Shown piece after piece: positions 9,519 to 17,354 of a DNA stretch of 55,622 nt. The stretch comes from Flavobacterium hydatis (GTDB lineage: Bacteria > Bacteroidota > Bacteroidia > Flavobacteriales > Flavobacteriaceae): contig NZ_JPRM01000040.1 in the NCBI RefSeq assembly GCF_000737695.1, forward strand, positions 1 to 55,622, read 5' to 3'. Within the stretch, counting starts at the first letter, position 1. Each line of letters opens with the position of its first letter. The notes beneath the pieces are model-generated. The model was not told the origin of the DNA, did not search any database, and saw nothing but the letters and a program-made list of their open reading frames with translations. The position numbers and the translations under genes were made by a program.

Positions 9519-9902
9519 TTATTCAGCATGAAACATACTAGAAATCTCGGATATCTGTTTATTCAGAATTGCTTTTGTAAAAGTTAAATTAGCCTTTGTA
9601 GAATCGGCTATTAAATAAATAAAGTAGCTATTATTTTTTGAAATTTTTAAAAACTGAAACTGATTAGTTAGAGTTATAGTAATATCTTCTATACTTTGAT
9701 TTAGTTTTAAAAAATCATTCGCATTTAACTGCGCTCGAATCATTTCTAATGCAAATTTTGAAGCAATTTCCAGATTAAAATTTTTGCTATTATTTTTTGA
9801 ATAATATAGATTTCCACTTTTTACATCAATAACACTCAAAGCTACAAATCCAGGCATATCCTTGGATATATTTTCTCCGAATAATTTTAAAAAATCTGAC
9901 AT
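9519..9902 (-). CDS. Roadblock/LC7-like small protein
   Basis: A 127-residue protein with no signal peptide. The order MPGFVALSVIDVKSGNLYYS, a central helix, a strand pair (ITLTNQFQFLKI then NSYFIYLIAD) and a C-terminal helix fits the Roadblock/LC7 fold. That fold is used by proteins such as MglB that regulate small GTPases. The call comes from this pattern, not from a diagnostic motif. No GTPase gene is adjacent. It is divergent from the Ppx/GppA-like, PAS and MFS genes, has its own promoter (TAAATTTG at 9921-9928) and its own terminator. A role in signalling or polarity is speculative. Confidence 0.5.
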   Translation of the reverse strand: MSDFLKLFGENISKDMPGFVALSVIDVKSGNLYYSKNNSKNFNLEIASKFALEMIRAQLNANDFLKLNQSIEDITITLTNQFQFLKISKNNSYFIYLIADSTKANLTFTKAILNKQISEISSMFHAE

Positions 9903-9920
9903 CTATAAAAATTTAAGAAG

Positions 9921-9928
9921 CAAATTTA
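9921..9928 (-). promoter_or_regulatory. -7 element TAAATTTG for the Roadblock-like gene
   Basis: Exact TAnnTTTG match on the minus strand, 19 bases upstream of the ATG at 9902, so the mRNA would have a very short leader. Confidence 0.55.
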
Positions 9929-10473
9929 ATTTTTTTCTGATTGAAATGCTACAAAACCTTTCTTTATTCTTCTAAGTATATTTTTTAATCGAATATTTAA
10001 AATTATGAGTACAATAAACGCATTAAAAAGCTAGTAAAATTACTTACAATTTACAGCATTGCATGATTAATTTAATTAGCGTCTGAAATATAGTTAAATA
10101 CTTACGATTAATGTAATCGTATAATTGTATTAATCTCTAAATCAAAGGGAGTGGTAACTTATATTTATCTAAAATCAGATTTTATTTTAAAAAATACACT
10201 AACTGATTATGTACTAAATAATTAAAAACAAACTCAGACAAAATCTTACATTTTATTCTTTAAAAATGGAGCTATCATGATTTTTTTTTCGTAGTTTCGC
10301 AGCCCAAAAACACTAGCAATTGTGATGAAAGTGACATCCAAGATTTGCTTTATAATTAATTTAAAAATCTTTCTTTTTTATTCTCAAAAGATATGATATT
10401 TCTGCATTTACTGAATCACTATAATAAACCTCGGGATTTTTAATATTAGCCCGAAACAAATAAAACTTAACCT
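9929..10473. other. Long intergenic region before the exported Ppx/GppA-like gene
   Basis: About 545 bases, very AT-rich, with no supported coding region. TAGTTTCG at 10292-10299 is one base off TAnnTTTG and may be the promoter of the downstream gene, which would give a leader of about 170 bases. No clear hairpin, tRNA or known riboswitch was seen. Confidence 0.4.
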
Positions 10474-11544
10474 ATGAAAAATCTAAAATTGTACTTTACC
10501 CTAGTTCTTTTATTTTTTATTACACCCATACTTTTTTCGCAAGAAAATATTTTTGCTGGAATAGAAATTGGAAGTAAAGGAATCAAAATGTCAGTTATTG
10601 ATGTTTACAATATCAAAAGAGGAGACTTCACTGTCAAATCATTTTGGACAGAAAATGTTGCCATAGCAAAAGGTATTTCTATAGATGGAAATATGGCAAT
10701 AGAAGATATTAATAGAGCTATTGCTGTTATTACATCCAACTACAGCAAAATGAAAACCACTATGAAGGTTCCTGATGAAAATATTTTTATAGTAGGTTCT
10801 TCTGGAGTAGCGATGGCACAAAATACACAAGTTCTTACGGATAAGGTAAAAGCTGCTACTGGTAAAGATCTTGAATATATTGAAGTACAAATGGAAGGAA
10901 AAATGCTTTTAAAAGGTTGTATTCCTCCAGTTGATTATAAAAACTCTATAATTCTAGACATAGGTGGAGGAAATACTAAAGGTGGCTATGTCGATGTTAA
11001 TAACAATAATTCTTTTATATTTTTTCCATTAGCTCTTAATTACGGTAGTGTAACCCTTACCGAGAGTGTAAAAAAGATAGCTCGTAACGAAGATCTTGAT
11101 GAGTTTAACTCTAAATCATTCAGTTTTTTACCAATCTTAAGAGAACAGGTAAACGCAATGTATAAATCTAGTCCTCAGGCTTTAGATAAAGAAAAAATCT
11201 ATTTGTCTGGTGGAGCAGTTTGGGCTTTTTATACTTTATATAAAGGCGCTACTAAAGAAACATATAATCAGTTTAAGCTGGAAGATGTTATAAACTATGA
11301 TGCTATTTTAAAAAACAATTTCAAAAAATTTGAGGATTTGGCGAAAAAGGATGAAGAGATGGCAAAAGTCTTAAAAACATATTCGCAAAAATACTTGATC
11401 TCAGGTAGTAATATCTTATTGGTTTGCTTAGAAGCCTTGCCTGATGTTAATAATAAAAAACTTTACTTTGCAAAAGAAGGACAAATTGCATGGCTAATAT
11501 CTTATATTGCCGATCGTTCTAAAAAAGTAAAGAAAATTTACTAA
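10474..11544 (+). CDS. Exported Ppx/GppA-like (ASKHA-fold) protein
   Basis: A 356-residue protein with an N-terminal signal peptide (hydrophobic residues 7-19, then FSQ) joined to an actin-like phosphatase fold. Phosphate-binding motifs of the Ppx/GppA type are visible: AGIEIGSKGIKMSVIDV (about 28-44), SSGVA (about 109-113) and DIGGGNTKGGYV (about 163-174). Classical Ppx and GppA hydrolyse polyphosphate or pppGpp in the cytoplasm, so a secreted version is odd. It may have changed substrate or lost catalysis. The catalytic Glu expected near the centre cannot be confirmed by eye. A PAS gene follows after 57 bases and an MFS gene 47 bases after that, which suggests one transcription unit. Confidence 0.7.
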   Translation: MKNLKLYFTLVLLFFITPILFSQENIFAGIEIGSKGIKMSVIDVYNIKRGDFTVKSFWTENVAIAKGISIDGNMAIEDINRAIAVITSNYSKMKTTMKVPDENIFIVGSSGVAMAQNTQVLTDKVKAATGKDLEYIEVQMEGKMLLKGCIPPVDYKNSIILDIGGGNTKGGYVDVNNNNSFIFFPLALNYGSVTLTESVKKIARNEDLDEFNSKSFSFLPILREQVNAMYKSSPQALDKEKIYLSGGAVWAFYTLYKGATKETYNQFKLEDVINYDAILKNNFKKFEDLAKKDEEMAKVLKTYSQKYLISGSNILLVCLEALPDVNNKKLYFAKEGQIAWLISYIADRSKKVKKIY

Positions 11545-11601
11545 ACACAACAAACTCATAATAATGAGTTATTTAATAAACCCCAAATAAATTGAAATTT
11601 T

Positions 11602-12207
11602 ATGGAAAAAATGAGTCCAACCCCAATTGATAAAGAAGTTAAATGGGATACATCTAAAACTATCGTAAGTAAGGCTGATTTGTATGGAACTTTAGAGTAC
11701 GTAAACGACACTTTTTCAAAAGTTTCAGGATATGATGAATCAGAATTAGTAGGACAACCACATAATATTATTCGTCATCCTGATATGCCAAAAGTCATTT
11801 TTAAAGTCTTATGGGATAATATTAAGATGGGGAAAAAATTTCACGGTATCATTAAAAACTTAGCTAAATCAGGAGAATATTACTGGGTAATTACCGATTT
11901 TGATTATATAGTAAGTGAAGACGCAAAAATTCTGAAATATATTGCTCGCCGTAAAGCTATTTCGGCTGGAGTAGTAGAAAAGATTGAAGATTTATACAAA
12001 AAATTATCCAAAATTGAAGAAGTAAGTGGTATCGAGGCAAGTGAAAAATACTTAACAGGATATCTTGAAGATCATAATCTTGATTATGTAGAATTAATTA
12101 CAAAATTGATGATGGATGATTTGAATGAACAAATAAAATTAGAATCATCTTCTGAGGAAATAGAAGAAACTAAAAAAAGTTTCTTCGGTAGATTCTTCGG
12201 AAATTAG
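11602..12207 (+). CDS. PAS-domain sensor protein (Aer-like PAS)
   Basis: A cytoplasmic 201-residue protein with one PAS domain at about residues 20-118. Its core segments LYGTLEYVNDTFSKVSGYD, the signature IIRHPDMP and KSGEYYWVITDFD match the redox-sensing PAS of Aer-type chemoreceptors, which bind FAD. No kinase, cyclase or methyl-accepting domain follows. The remaining 80 residues are acidic and helical, ending SFFGRFFGN, and may form a coiled coil or a docking helix. It is therefore a stand-alone sensor that must act through a partner, possibly its neighbours. Cofactor identity is inferred. Confidence 0.8.
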   Translation: MEKMSPTPIDKEVKWDTSKTIVSKADLYGTLEYVNDTFSKVSGYDESELVGQPHNIIRHPDMPKVIFKVLWDNIKMGKKFHGIIKNLAKSGEYYWVITDFDYIVSEDAKILKYIARRKAISAGVVEKIEDLYKKLSKIEEVSGIEASEKYLTGYLEDHNLDYVELITKLMMDDLNEQIKLESSSEEIEETKKSFFGRFFGN

Positions 12208-12254
12208 TACTTCTTTAAGGACTCAAAAAAAAATTGCCCCAAACCAAATAATTT

Positions 12255-13499
12255 TTGAAAATGCTTAACCGTTATTTAGGGAACTTTAAAAATTTCCCGA
12301 GAGAGATATGGATTCTTGCCCTAATTACTCTGGTAAATAGAATAGGAGCTGTAGTTGTTCCTTTTTTATCTAAATATTTTAAAGACGAATTAAACCTAAG
12401 TTACTCAGAAATAGGTTGGGTTATGGTTTGTTTTGGAATAGGATCTTTATTCGGAACTTTCTTTAGCGGAAAATTATCTGATATTTTTGGGGCATATAAG
12501 GTTATGGTTTTTAGTTTATTTGCTAGTGGAACAATTCTTCTTTCGCTGCAATTTGTAAAAACTTTTGAGCTACTATGCTTTTCTATTTTCCTTTTAACTG
12601 CAATTGCAGATATGTACAGGCCTGCAATGATGGTGAGTTTAAATAGTTATGTAAGTAACGATTCTCGATTGCGAGCCTTATCATTATTAAGAATGGCAAC
12701 TAACGTAGGACTTATAGTTGGTCCTGTATTAGGAGGATTTCTAATTATAAATTCTGAATATAATACGCTGTTTATTGTAGATGGTTTGACTTCTATTATT
12801 TCTATAATAATTTTTGTCATTTTTGTTAAAGAGAAAAAACTGTTATATAAGCTTCAAATGAGTGCTGTAAATCAGGATAAATTTGCACCGCTAAAAGATT
12901 TTCCTTTTGTAATGAATTGGATCATTGCTTTAGTAACGGGATATCTTTATTTTCAGGTTTTTTCGATTGTACCCATTTATCATAAAGAGGCCTATCATTT
13001 AACAGAATTTGATAGCGGAATGTTCCTTGGTTTTAGTGGGGTTATATTTGTTTTATTTGAAATGGTTGTGGTAAATTTTGTTCAGAAAAATAAAATCACA
13101 GACCTAGTTGCTATAATGATAGGACTACTATTAATAGGAACTTCATATCTTATGCTATTCTTAGTACACCATGCATGGGTATTTTGGATCTTTATGTTTT
13201 TAATGTCTTTTGGTAATATGCTTACTTTTGCTTTTGCAAGTGGTTTTGTTATGAATAGAAGCCACAAAAACTTAGAAGGAATATTTATGTCAACTTTTCA
13301 AATGAGTTATGGTTTTGCTCATGTATTTAGCTCTAAAACAGGTTTAACAATTATTCAAAATTATGGCTACAATACAAATTGGATGTTTAATTACATACTT
13401 GCATTTGCTACAGCATTTACTACTTATTTAATCTTTTTGGTGGTTAGAAAAGAACAAAAGAAAGTAAAAGATGATATTGTTGTTTCCTTTTTTAAATAA
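12255..13499 (+). CDS. MFS transporter
   Basis: A 414-residue inner-membrane protein with about 12 hydrophobic segments in two halves. The MFS signature after TM2 is recognisable (GTFFSGKLSDIFGAYKVM, about residues 72-89), as is motif C-like sequence MATNVGLIVGPVLGGFLI in TM5. This resembles drug-efflux members of the family. The substrate is unknown. It is the third gene in a co-directional series with the exported Ppx/GppA-like and PAS genes. ATG 12261 gives a shorter alternative that lacks the first two residues. Confidence 0.85.
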   Translation: MKMLNRYLGNFKNFPREIWILALITLVNRIGAVVVPFLSKYFKDELNLSYSEIGWVMVCFGIGSLFGTFFSGKLSDIFGAYKVMVFSLFASGTILLSLQFVKTFELLCFSIFLLTAIADMYRPAMMVSLNSYVSNDSRLRALSLLRMATNVGLIVGPVLGGFLIINSEYNTLFIVDGLTSIISIIIFVIFVKEKKLLYKLQMSAVNQDKFAPLKDFPFVMNWIIALVTGYLYFQVFSIVPIYHKEAYHLTEFDSGMFLGFSGVIFVLFEMVVVNFVQKNKITDLVAIMIGLLLIGTSYLMLFLVHHAWVFWIFMFLMSFGNMLTFAFASGFVMNRSHKNLEGIFMSTFQMSYGFAHVFSSKTGLTIIQNYGYNTNWMFNYILAFATAFTTYLIFLVVRKEQKKVKDDIVVSFFK

Positions 13500-13574
13500 T
13501 ACATATCCTTGATTTTTGGAATCAATTAAATTAAAAGACTAACAATTTCTTCTGGAGAACTCTTCAGTAATCAT

Positions 13575-13620
13575 AAAAAAATCGGCAAAATATATTCTCA
13601 TATATTCTGTCGATTTTTTA
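13575..13620 (+). terminator. Terminator after the MFS gene
   Basis: AAAAAATCG at 13576-13584 pairs with CGATTTTTT at 13611-13619, with an inner AATATA/TATATT helix and small internal mismatches; it ends in a T tract. Confidence 0.65.
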
Positions 13621-13724
13621 TTATCGTATTATCTTTTAATTGGAGATTTAAGTTTGATTATTAACTGCTAAAAATAAAAATTTTCTTTCTAATTATAGAG
13701 CCGCAAGATTTTATTGTCTTCAAA

Positions 13725-14570
13725 TTATTCTTTATTAGTTAGATTGATAATCCAATTTGTTATTAAATCCTTTGCTTGTTCTATGTATAAGAATTTATTC
13801 CCAAACATATTAATTCCTTTAATTCCCCAGGCATGATCTCCCTGAGGAAATATAAATAAACTTGAATCTATCCCATTGTTTCTAAGTGCTTCATAATACA
13901 TAACACTATTAATAGGAGAAGCAATAGTATCATCATTACTAGTCAATATTAATGTAGGCGGAGTATTTGCAGATACTTGGTTCTCACAAGAAAATGCTTC
14001 GATATCCTGTGCAGATGGCTGATTTCCTAAAAGATTTTCTTTAGTATTTATTTGCGTATTACTACCCATTGTAATAACAGGATAAAACAAAATAGAGAAG
14101 TCTAGGCGGTAATCTAAACTATTTTTGGCGGATAGAGTAGAGGCTAATGCAGCAAGATGTCCTCCTGCAGAAAACCCTGCTATTCCTATTTTATTCTCAT
14201 TTAAATTTAATGTTTTTGAATTTCTACGCACATAACGTATGGTTTCCTTTATATCATCCAGAGGAATCTCTTTATGTGTGTTTGGCATTCTATACTTCAA
14301 TACGATTCCCGTAATACCTATTGAGGATAACCATTCTGCAAAATCATACCCTTGAGAGGTAATTGCTAAACCTGCATAAGCGCCACCAGGACAAATAATA
14401 ATTGCTGTTCCATTATTTAAAGAAGGGTTTGGAGAATAGATAATAATCTCCGCTTGCGTAACATTACTTATTTCAATTGCTTCATTAGGATGTAAAATTT
14501 CGTTACCGATTAAGCCACTGGTTGTTGGCATGTTGTTATCCCAAAGATTAATTCTTTTAATTGTTTCCAT
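13725..14570 (-). CDS. Alpha/beta hydrolase (acetyl-esterase/BD-FAE-like)
   Basis: A cytoplasmic 281-residue hydrolase that probably cleaves a carboxylic ester. The oxyanion segment CPGGAYAG (about residues 60-67) replaces HGGG. The nucleophile elbow GFSAGGH places Ser134. Asp213 or Asp214 (LILTSNDDT) and His246 (GDHAWG) complete the triad. No signal peptide is present, unlike secreted polysaccharide esterases of this group. It is the last gene of a minus-strand series, 8 bases after the luciferase-like gene and downstream of a TetR-type operator. This points to breakdown of a foreign or signalling compound, which is inference. Confidence 0.82.
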   Translation of the reverse strand: METIKRINLWDNNMPTTSGLIGNEILHPNEAIEISNVTQAEIIIYSPNPSLNNGTAIIICPGGAYAGLAITSQGYDFAEWLSSIGITGIVLKYRMPNTHKEIPLDDIKETIRYVRRNSKTLNLNENKIGIAGFSAGGHLAALASTLSAKNSLDYRLDFSILFYPVITMGSNTQINTKENLLGNQPSAQDIEAFSCENQVSANTPPTLILTSNDDTIASPINSVMYYEALRNNGIDSSLFIFPQGDHAWGIKGINMFGNKFLYIEQAKDLITNWIINLTNKE

Positions 14571-14578
14571 TTTTATAA

Positions 14579-15625
14579 TTACTTATTATTTATTGCTAAT
14601 GCAGCTCTTACTTTAGGAGCGATTTTTGTTCCGAATATTTCGATAGATTTCATAATATGACTATGCGAAGGTGCTCCTACATCCATATGAGCTGTAAAAC
14701 GAGTCATTCCGTATAGTTCATGTGCATGCAGTATTTTGTCGATAGCTTGATTTTCATCACCAACAAAAAGAGCTGCATCTCTTGATCTTCCATAATCAAA
14801 TTGATGCTGACTAAAAGGCGACCATCCTCTGGTTTTTCCTATTCTATCCATTTGAGCTGCATATAAAGGATAATAATATTTCGCTAAGTCATTTGCATCA
14901 TTACCAAATAACGAATGAGAAAACATACCTATCTGAAATTGAGACATATCATGACCGTATGCTAAATAAGTTTCTTTATAAAACTCAAAAAGAGGTTTAA
15001 AATTAACTAAAGGTGTTCCTGCAACAATTGCAAAGACTAATGGCAATCCTAAACGACCAGCACGTTCTACCGAGGCGGGAGTTCCTCCAGCAGCAATCCA
15101 TACTTTTAGGTTATTGTTAACTGCTCTGGGAAAAACCATCTGATCTTGTAAATCAGGACGAAACGCTCCTTTCCATGTAATCTTTTCTTCGGCATTGATT
15201 CTAAGAAGCAAGTCTAATTTCTCTTCGTATAAAAGGTTGTAATCTTTTAGTTCGTAACCAAATAACGGAAATGATTCAGTAAAGCTTCCTCGTCCAGCCA
15301 TTAGTTCGGCTCTTCCGTTTGAAAGTAAATCGACTAATGCAAAATTCTGATACAATTTAACCGGATCCGAAGAGCTTAAAACCGTCACAGAACTAGTTAA
15401 TTTAATATTCTTTGTTACTGTTGCAGCTGCAGCAAGTACAATTTCAGGACTTGATACTGCGTATTCTTTTCGATGATGTTCCCCAATTCCCGCAAGGTCT
15501 AAACCCACCTCATCAGCAAGTTTTATTTCTTCTATTAATTCTTGTAATCGCACTTGTGCAGATTGTATTTTACCAGTAGTTGGGTCAACATGTAAGTCCC
15601 CAAAAAGGCTTATTCCTAATTCCAT
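14579..15625 (-). CDS. LLM-class flavin-dependent oxidoreductase
   Basis: A 348-residue TIM-barrel flavoprotein of the bacterial luciferase-like monooxygenase class. It begins MELGISLFGDLHVDP. Further hallmarks are IGEHHRKEYAVSSPEIVLAA (about 46-65), SSVTVLSSSDPVKLYQNFA (about 77-95) and LSNGRAELMAGRGSF (flavin-contact region, about 100-114). The later KVWIAAGGTPASVERAG is also family-typical. Such enzymes use FMNH2 or F420H2; FMN is likelier in Bacteroidota. The substrate is unknown. It lies between a small protein gene (52 bases upstream) and the hydrolase gene (8 bases downstream), in a set probably repressed by the adjacent TetR regulator. Confidence 0.9.
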   Translation of the reverse strand: MELGISLFGDLHVDPTTGKIQSAQVRLQELIEEIKLADEVGLDLAGIGEHHRKEYAVSSPEIVLAAAATVTKNIKLTSSVTVLSSSDPVKLYQNFALVDLLSNGRAELMAGRGSFTESFPLFGYELKDYNLLYEEKLDLLLRINAEEKITWKGAFRPDLQDQMVFPRAVNNNLKVWIAAGGTPASVERAGRLGLPLVFAIVAGTPLVNFKPLFEFYKETYLAYGHDMSQFQIGMFSHSLFGNDANDLAKYYYPLYAAQMDRIGKTRGWSPFSQHQFDYGRSRDAALFVGDENQAIDKILHAHELYGMTRFTAHMDVGAPSHSHIMKSIEIFGTKIAPKVRAALAINNK

Positions 15626-15676
15626 ATAAAGTATTGTTATTTTTAAATTGTTCCTTAAATAAGATTTATTGCTATT

Positions 15677-15979
15677 TTATCCTCTTTTTTGTTTCCATAC
15701 CTCCATGTAATCATACGTAATGTATATTTCGGAATTAAAGGCTCCCCAAGCACCTTTTTCTATAGTAAGATTGACTTCTCGCAATTGCGACGGAGCAAAC
15801 CTAAGAGTGATTAAATGTCCGAGACCAACCAACACATTCCAACTTAAAACTTCTACATTAGGAGAGGGGAAGATTTGCCAGAATTTATTGCCTTCTAAAA
15901 TCTCTGAAATACTATCGAGGTTCTTGTCTTGTTGATGTTTTAAGATGTAACTAACTACTATTTTATCATTTTCTTCCAT
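15677..15979 (-). CDS. Small conserved hypothetical protein in TetR-regulated operon
   Basis: A 100-residue soluble protein that I cannot assign to a named family. It contains SWNVLVGLGHLITLRFAPSQ, then the probable conserved segment LREVNLTIEKGAWGAFNSE, and ends in aromatic residues (TYDYMEVWKQ). Size and strand pattern would suit a dimeric alpha/beta (ferredoxin-like) protein, but this is a guess. It is the first gene after the operator at 16003-16022 and precedes the flavin oxidoreductase by 52 bases, so it is probably co-regulated and part of the same metabolic response. Confidence 0.65.
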   Translation of the reverse strand: MEENDKIVVSYILKHQQDKNLDSISEILEGNKFWQIFPSPNVEVLSWNVLVGLGHLITLRFAPSQLREVNLTIEKGAWGAFNSEIYITYDYMEVWKQKRG

Positions 15980-16002
15980 TATATTATTTTTAAATATTGC
16001 TT

Positions 16003-16022
16003 ATTAGAACGAACGTTCTAAT
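16003..16022. promoter_or_regulatory. TetR-type operator upstream of the flavin oxidoreductase operon
   Basis: ATTAGAACGAACGTTCTAAT has 9-base arms (ATTAGAACG / CGTTCTAAT) around a 2-base centre. It lies 24 bases upstream of the first gene start (15979). A near-identical palindrome lies upstream of the tetR gene, which supports a shared repressor. Confidence 0.8.
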
Positions 16023-16130
16023 TTAAATCAAAAAAATATGGAGATTGTTTTTCTCCATTAAATAAGCCTATATGTATTTTGTTATTAATCGTTTAACTAA
16101 AATGTATGAGTGTTTTATACATAAATATCA

Positions 16131-16703
16131 TTATAAACTTTCCAGAACGCGTTTTGCCATTGCTTCGACCATTGTTCTATCATCAAATAAAGCTTGCATT
16201 TGCCAAAATCCTGCAAAACTTCCAACAATAAATTGAGCTGATTGCAATGCTTTTTTTTCAGTTGAGATTTCACCTGCTTCTTGTGCTTTTAAAATAAGAT
16301 TTTCAAAAATTGTAATTAGTCTTTGCGTATGTTGTCTTAATAAATTTCTCATACTTTGATCTAGTGGAGCCAACTCAAATGAAGATTTGACAATCATACA
16401 AATTTTCTCTTTCTCAAAAGAACGCTCTATTGCTTTTGATACAATATCTTCTATGGCTTTTTTGGGTGATTTTTCTAATTGAACAATACTATTAAATTCA
16501 CCATACGTTTCGATTGCATAACTCTCAAGACTTTGAATAAACAACTCATGTTTATCTCCATAAGTATCATACATACTTCTTCTGTTCACTTGCATTTGGT
16601 CTACCAAATCTTGTATAGAAGTAACATGATATCCCTTTTTCCAAAAAAGATCTCTGGCTTTTACCAGTTTTTCTACCGGATTAAATTGTTTGTTTCTTGT
16701 CAT
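16131..16703 (-). CDS. TetR/AcrR-family transcriptional regulator
   Basis: A 190-residue repressor. The N-terminal helix-turn-helix is visible: VEKLVKARDLFWKKGYHVTS, then IQDLVDQMQVNRRSMYDTYG with the usual recognition-helix end, then DKHELFIQSL. The C-terminal helical domain would bind an inducer and dimerise. The gene lies upstream of, and on the same strand as, the small protein/LLM oxidoreductase/hydrolase set. Its own promoter contains a palindrome (16723-16742) matching the one at 16003-16022, so it probably represses both itself and the operon. The inducer is likely the substrate of the flavin enzyme or hydrolase. Confidence 0.9.
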   Translation of the reverse strand: MTRNKQFNPVEKLVKARDLFWKKGYHVTSIQDLVDQMQVNRRSMYDTYGDKHELFIQSLESYAIETYGEFNSIVQLEKSPKKAIEDIVSKAIERSFEKEKICMIVKSSFELAPLDQSMRNLLRQHTQRLITIFENLILKAQEAGEISTEKKALQSAQFIVGSFAGFWQMQALFDDRTMVEAMAKRVLESL

Positions 16704-16710
16704 AATGTGG

Positions 16711-16742
16711 CAAAGTTATGAAATTAGAACGATTGTTCTAAT
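16711..16742 (-). promoter_or_regulatory. tetR promoter with autoregulatory operator
   Basis: On the minus strand TAACTTTG (16718-16711) matches TAnnTTTG exactly, 8 bases before the ATG at 16703, giving an almost leaderless mRNA. The palindrome ATTAGAACGATTGTTCTAAT (16723-16742) sits in the spacer just upstream of this -7 element, so bound repressor would block RNA polymerase. Confidence 0.75.
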
Positions 16743-17354
16743 ATAAATTAAAAATATTTTATAGCTATAAATTAACCTTATTTCTTTCAATGATTTACCT
16801 CTAAAAATAGAACTGATTTTTGGTATAGTTGTAATTTCAGATTAAACATCTCGGTTGTTTAGGTTAAATAGTATGAAAAAGGCATAAAAAGCCCATTTAT
16901 AAAGAAAATTTATACCAAATGGCATATAATTTAAATAGAGATTAAAACAGGTATTTTTACGTGATAGGATATAATTTTCTTTTTTTAAATTTGGTAAATA
17001 CTTGATTGTTAAACACTTGTTGCTGTTTTTAGTGCGGGTAATTCTAAGAAGCAAGAGGTAGTATATTATTACTGAAATTAAATAATGATTAAATCGAATC
17101 CTTATCTTAATTTAAAAGAAAGTAATTCATTAGTGTTATTTTCTGATGTAGAAATTAGCAATTTAATTTTTAGTAAATTAATAAAATATGTATATCCTAA
17201 TAAGGTAACTAAGATATTACAATAGAATTATTGACAATAAAATGAACAGCCATGACAACGCATTAACAAAGGATAAAGTGTTGTAATCCCACCTAACAAT
17301 TCGACAAAGTTACCTCCTCATTTATTTCTGCCCCAACTTATTAAAAAAGAAGAA
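16743..17354. other. Intergenic region upstream of the Tc toxin locus
   Basis: About 610 AT-rich bases between tetR and the TcB-TcC gene. A possible 70-codon minus-strand reading frame (16842-17054) has low-complexity composition and no recognisable features, so it is not called. I found no exact TAnnTTTG element within 200 bases of the toxin start, so the promoter may use another sigma factor or lie further upstream. The start at 17355 is preceded by AAAAAAGAAGAA, an acceptable weak ribosome site. Confidence 0.4.

Noticed and set aside
16842..17054. 70-codon minus-strand frame upstream of the Tc locus
   Set aside because: Low-complexity AT-driven composition, no motif, no promoter or ribosome site; likely chance.
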